In this document: piece by piece, positions 32,060 through 33,871 of the stretch
Layout: each line of letters begins with the position of its first letter
Numbering within the stretch: position 1 is the first letter of the stretch
NCBI GenBank assembly: GCA_002418625.1
Contig: DIEM01000052.1
Coordinates: 10,125 to 43,995, forward strand
Source: Firmicutes bacterium UBA5774
GTDB lineage: Bacteria; Bacillota; Clostridia; Peptostreptococcales; Anaerovoracaceae
Direction of reading: 5' to 3'
Length of the DNA: 33,871 nt
Notes under the pieces: generated by a model
Seen by the model: the letters and a program-made list of their open reading frames with translations, nothing else
Databases searched by the model: none
Told to the model about the DNA's origin: nothing
Program-made: the position numbers and the translations under genes

Positions 32060-32344
32060 ATGGTACAAGGCAGCGAAGAAAACAAAAAAGAAATCCAAAG
32101 GCGGCTGAACAGGATCGAGGGACAGGTCAAGGGCATCTCCCGAATGATAGAGGAAGAAAAATCCTGTGTCGACGTCCTGACCCAGATTGCAGCCGTCCGG
32201 TCAGCCATCAGCAAAGTCGGGGGACTTATCCTTGAGCGCTATTCAGCGGAGTGCATCGTGAAATCCGTTGACTCGGACGACAGGGATGCGGAGCTCCATC
32301 AGCTGATGGACACGATCCAGCGTTTTCTGCGATTCGTCGATTAA
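32060..32344 (+). CDS. CsoR/CstR-family metal- or persulfide-sensing repressor
   Basis: AAGGAG is followed by ATG at once (32051) and again nine bases later (32060); I use the second, giving 94 aa. The helical DUF156 fold is clear (RRLNRIEGQVKGISRMIEEEKSCVDVLTQIAAVRSAISKV). Family position C36 and C65 are present, but the copper ligand H61 of CsoR is Tyr61 (LERYSAEC). Two Cys without the His are the mark of CstR-like persulfide sensors, although formaldehyde or nickel relatives also vary at this place. No sulfur, copper or rhodanese gene lies next to it in the window, so its target is unknown. Confidence 0.88.
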   Translation: MVQGSEENKKEIQRRLNRIEGQVKGISRMIEEEKSCVDVLTQIAAVRSAISKVGGLILERYSAECIVKSVDSDDRDAELHQLMDTIQRFLRFVD

Positions 32345-32392
32345 GTTCAAAGCGCTGCCTTCATAGCCGGCAGCAATACAGGCCAACATTTA

Positions 32393-32430
32393 AGGGCCGT
32401 TTGGAATTCACATTCCGAACGGCCCTCTTT
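32393..32430. terminator. Bidirectional terminator between the CsoR-family and HesB-like genes
   Basis: A 14-bp stem with one G-U pair (AGGGCCGTTTGGAA with TTCCGAACGGCCCT), a 6-base loop TTCACA and a CTCTTTTAAT tail on the plus strand lie between the two converging genes. Confidence 0.88.
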
Positions 32431-32452
32431 TAATCTTCCTCAGATGCCTGCC

Positions 32453-32752
32453 CTAGCAGGATCCTCCGCGCAATCCCCTGATCACAAATCCTTTTTCATA
32501 CCATTTCGACGAATAGTCGACTGTCGCATATTTCAGATAAGGCTCCAGGTTTTCATCATATACGACCTTTGATCCATCCATCTCGACGAGAACGTCGTTT
32601 TCCTTCTTTGACTCATCCAGAGCCAAATTAAATCTCGGTCCGCCTCACCCAAAGCCAGCGACGTCTATTCTCAGCATGACCTTCTCAGGGTCAGCCTTCG
32701 CTGACGAAATTTCCTTGAGTTGGGCTGCTGCCGCTTCCGATACTGTTAACAT
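32453..32752 (-). CDS. HesB-like selenoprotein (UGA read as selenocysteine)
   Basis: On the minus strand the reading from ATG 32752 to TAG 32453-32455 is open for 99 codons except one in-frame TGA at 32645-32647. Reading it as Sec gives VAGFGU36GGPRFNLALDE, where U36 falls at the first conserved Cys of the HesB/IscA fold. The remainder (EPYLKYATVDYSSKWYEKGFVIRG) continues the fold, with a final Cys99. A HesB-related selenoprotein family with Sec at this site is known. The gene directly follows selB (39 bp gap) behind an AAAGGGGG ribosome site, so the decoding factor and its client share a transcript. A normal gene caller would report only fragments. Its role in Fe-S or metal handling is inferred. 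Confidence 0.9.
32617..32638 (-). ncRNA. Candidate bacterial SECIS hairpin in the HesB-like mRNA
   Basis: Beginning 6 bases after the UGA, CCGAG can pair with CUCUGG leaving one bulged U, closing an 11-base loop (AUUUAAUUUGG). Bacterial SECIS elements are short hairpins at this distance with a bulged U and G in the loop. A competing fold (CCGAG with UUUGG) exists, so the exact structure is uncertain. Confidence 0.35.
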
Positions 32753-32791
32753 TGTGCTTTTCCCCCTTTCCACTATGATCGTAAAACCAGT

Positions 32792-33871
32792 CTATATATA
32801 AAGATCCAAATAATGGACTCCCGGTTTTCTGTCGTTATCCTCCCGGACCGTGATCCCTATGCTGTCAAGATGCTCCAGAAAAGCGATGGCGGCCTTTCTG
32901 CCAATGCCCAGGCGATCCCTGACCTCGCCCGTCGTGACTCTGCCGCGCTCTTCCATGAGGCTTCTGAGCTCAAATACTGCGGCGGTGAAATGCTCGTTGT
33001 GGATCATCATATTGCCGCCCAAATCAGCCAGCCTGCCTGCCGCAACAAGAAATCGCTCTATCTCAAGAATCTTCCAGGTGTTTATCCCAAGCTCCTCCGA
33101 CAGCATTTCAGGATTTTTCAAAGCAAAACCGTCACGTTCCATCGCCTGCTCCACCTTCCGTGTTTCGCTGCCGGCCAGAATCTGCCCGAACCTAAGGTTG
33201 TCCGCTTCCTGCACGCGGCTTTCCCTGGCGTCAAACAAGCCTTCCATCGACAACATCGAGAGCAGAGCCCCATAATCCTTCATGTCCATGTCCGGAAAAA
33301 CCCTGTTCTTTATTTGTTCCCTGTCCAGCTGGAATCTAAACGGATATTTATCATACAGCCTCTTGAATTCCTGTCTTATTTTTTCTATATACGCCCGCTT
33401 GACATCGGCATCAATGTATTTATCTGTGGCTTTCAATAAATAGATCTCTTCTGAGGCAATGCCGTCGTTTATCGCCTGCCTCAAAATTTCGCGATCCCCA
33501 TAAAGCTCGTTCCAGATATCGTCGATGCTCATGGGTCCGGCATTCTTCTTCAATATATAACGGACCACCTCTGCGGCAGAGCCTGATTCACCCGTTTGCA
33601 GAATAGCGGAGGTCTCCGGCGCAAACCGCTTTCTGTTTGAGGTCTTATGAAAAATGATTTCTCCTCCCCCCAATGTGACCATTGGCGAGTAGGACCGGAT
33701 GATGAATCGGTCACCGCGTACCGCCGCCACCGGGGACTCAAATCTGATCTGCGCGTAACCCCTGCTGTTTTCATCTATCATGTCCCGATCAAGGACCCGG
33801 ATGCGGGCAAGCACCTCGCTCGTGCCGGTATGGAAATGAACGCGCTGATTGTGGGTGATGCCGCCTCTGTT
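32792..33871 (-). CDS. selB: Selenocysteine-specific elongation factor SelB, N-terminal part outside the window
   Basis: The frame is open from the right edge (codon boundary at 33871) to TAG at 32792, giving the last 359 residues. The visible start NRGGITHNQRVHFHTGTSEVLARIRVLDRD is the beta-barrel domain III of SelB, followed by SPVAAVRGDRFIIRSYSPMVTLGGGEI. The rest contains the winged-helix domains that bind the SECIS hairpin (DIWNELYGDREILRQAI, PEMLSEELGINTWKILEIERFLVAAGRLADLG, TTGEVRDRLGIGRKAAIAFLEHLDSIGI), ending KPGVHYLDLYI. SelB delivers Sec-tRNA to UGA codons. The GTPase domain lies to the right of the window. Its neighbour is a selenoprotein gene. No selA, selD or selC is within the window. 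Confidence 0.95.
   Translation of the reverse strand, partial: NRGGITHNQRVHFHTGTSEVLARIRVLDRDMIDENSRGYAQIRFESPVAAVRGDRFIIRSYSPMVTLGGGEIIFHKTSNRKRFAPETSAILQTGESGSAAEVVRYILKKNAGPMSIDDIWNELYGDREILRQAINDGIASEEIYLLKATDKYIDADVKRAYIEKIRQEFKRLYDKYPFRFQLDREQIKNRVFPDMDMKDYGALLSMLSMEGLFDARESRVQEADNLRFGQILAGSETRKVEQAMERDGFALKNPEMLSEELGINTWKILEIERFLVAAGRLADLGGNMMIHNEHFTAAVFELRSLMEERGRVTTGEVRDRLGIGRKAAIAFLEHLDSIGITVREDNDRKPGVHYLDLYI

Noticed and set aside
1..33871. tRNA, rRNA, insertion sequences, prophage or integrase genes
   Set aside because: No T-loop GTTCGA-type cloverleaf, transposase or integrase motifs, or terminal repeats were found by eye on either strand.

Overview
The window looks like chromosomal DNA of an anaerobic member of the Clostridia (Bacillota). 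The reasons are strong Shine-Dalgarno (SD) sites (GGAGG-type) before nearly every gene, sigma-A style promoters, a SigI/RsgI pair, a CsoR-family repressor, a hybrid-cluster protein, several ferredoxin-like or corrinoid-linked redox proteins, and a SelB/selenocysteine system. I see no insertion sequence, prophage, CRISPR array, tRNA or rRNA. Gene order is dense, with genes on both strands separated by clear stem-loop terminators.

Layout. 1-3255 (minus): a corrinoid methyl-transfer operon with a UroD/MtbA-like methyltransferase carrying a C-terminal thioredoxin-like domain, a MetH-activation-domain-like protein, and a 2Fe-2S/ASKHA corrinoid reactivation ATPase that runs off the left edge. 3717-12488 (plus): one giant cyclic beta-1,2-glucan synthase gene (2,923 aa). 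12661-14383 (plus): a flavodoxin/ferredoxin fusion, then a tightly coupled small ferritin-like protein and HAD-like phosphatase. 14441-17826: a NimA-like flavin protein, an Fe-S aldo/keto reductase, a serine hydrolase, and a lone acetolactate synthase regulatory subunit. 17982-21452 (minus): a saccharopine-dehydrogenase-like enzyme and a long AraC regulator with a GH39-like C-terminus. 21453-21994 is the largest non-coding gap and holds a compact cluster of DnaA boxes. 21995-23236 (plus): an alanyl-tRNA editing protein. 23245-27577 (minus): an envelope cluster of MBL hydrolase, LemA, DUF2207 membrane protein and M15 peptidase. 27758-29469 (minus): sigI-rsgI, whose anti-sigma factor ends in an almost pure Asp/Glu tail. 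29587-31985: divergent Crp/Fnr regulator and hcp (nitrosative stress). 32060-32344: a CsoR/CstR-type repressor. 32453-33871 (minus): a HesB-like selenoprotein with an in-frame UGA, directly downstream of selB, which runs off the right edge.

The most notable items are the selenoprotein that a standard gene caller breaks at UGA, the four-box DnaA-box cluster far from any replication gene, a 5-4-5 dyad placed exactly at -41.5 of the hcp promoter next to its presumed regulator, a palindrome over the csoR start together with loss of the copper-ligand His, a SigI-like promoter with an overlapping perfect inverted repeat, and the methyltransferase-thioredoxin fusion. All functions are inferred by reading translated sequence and motifs; no database search was run.
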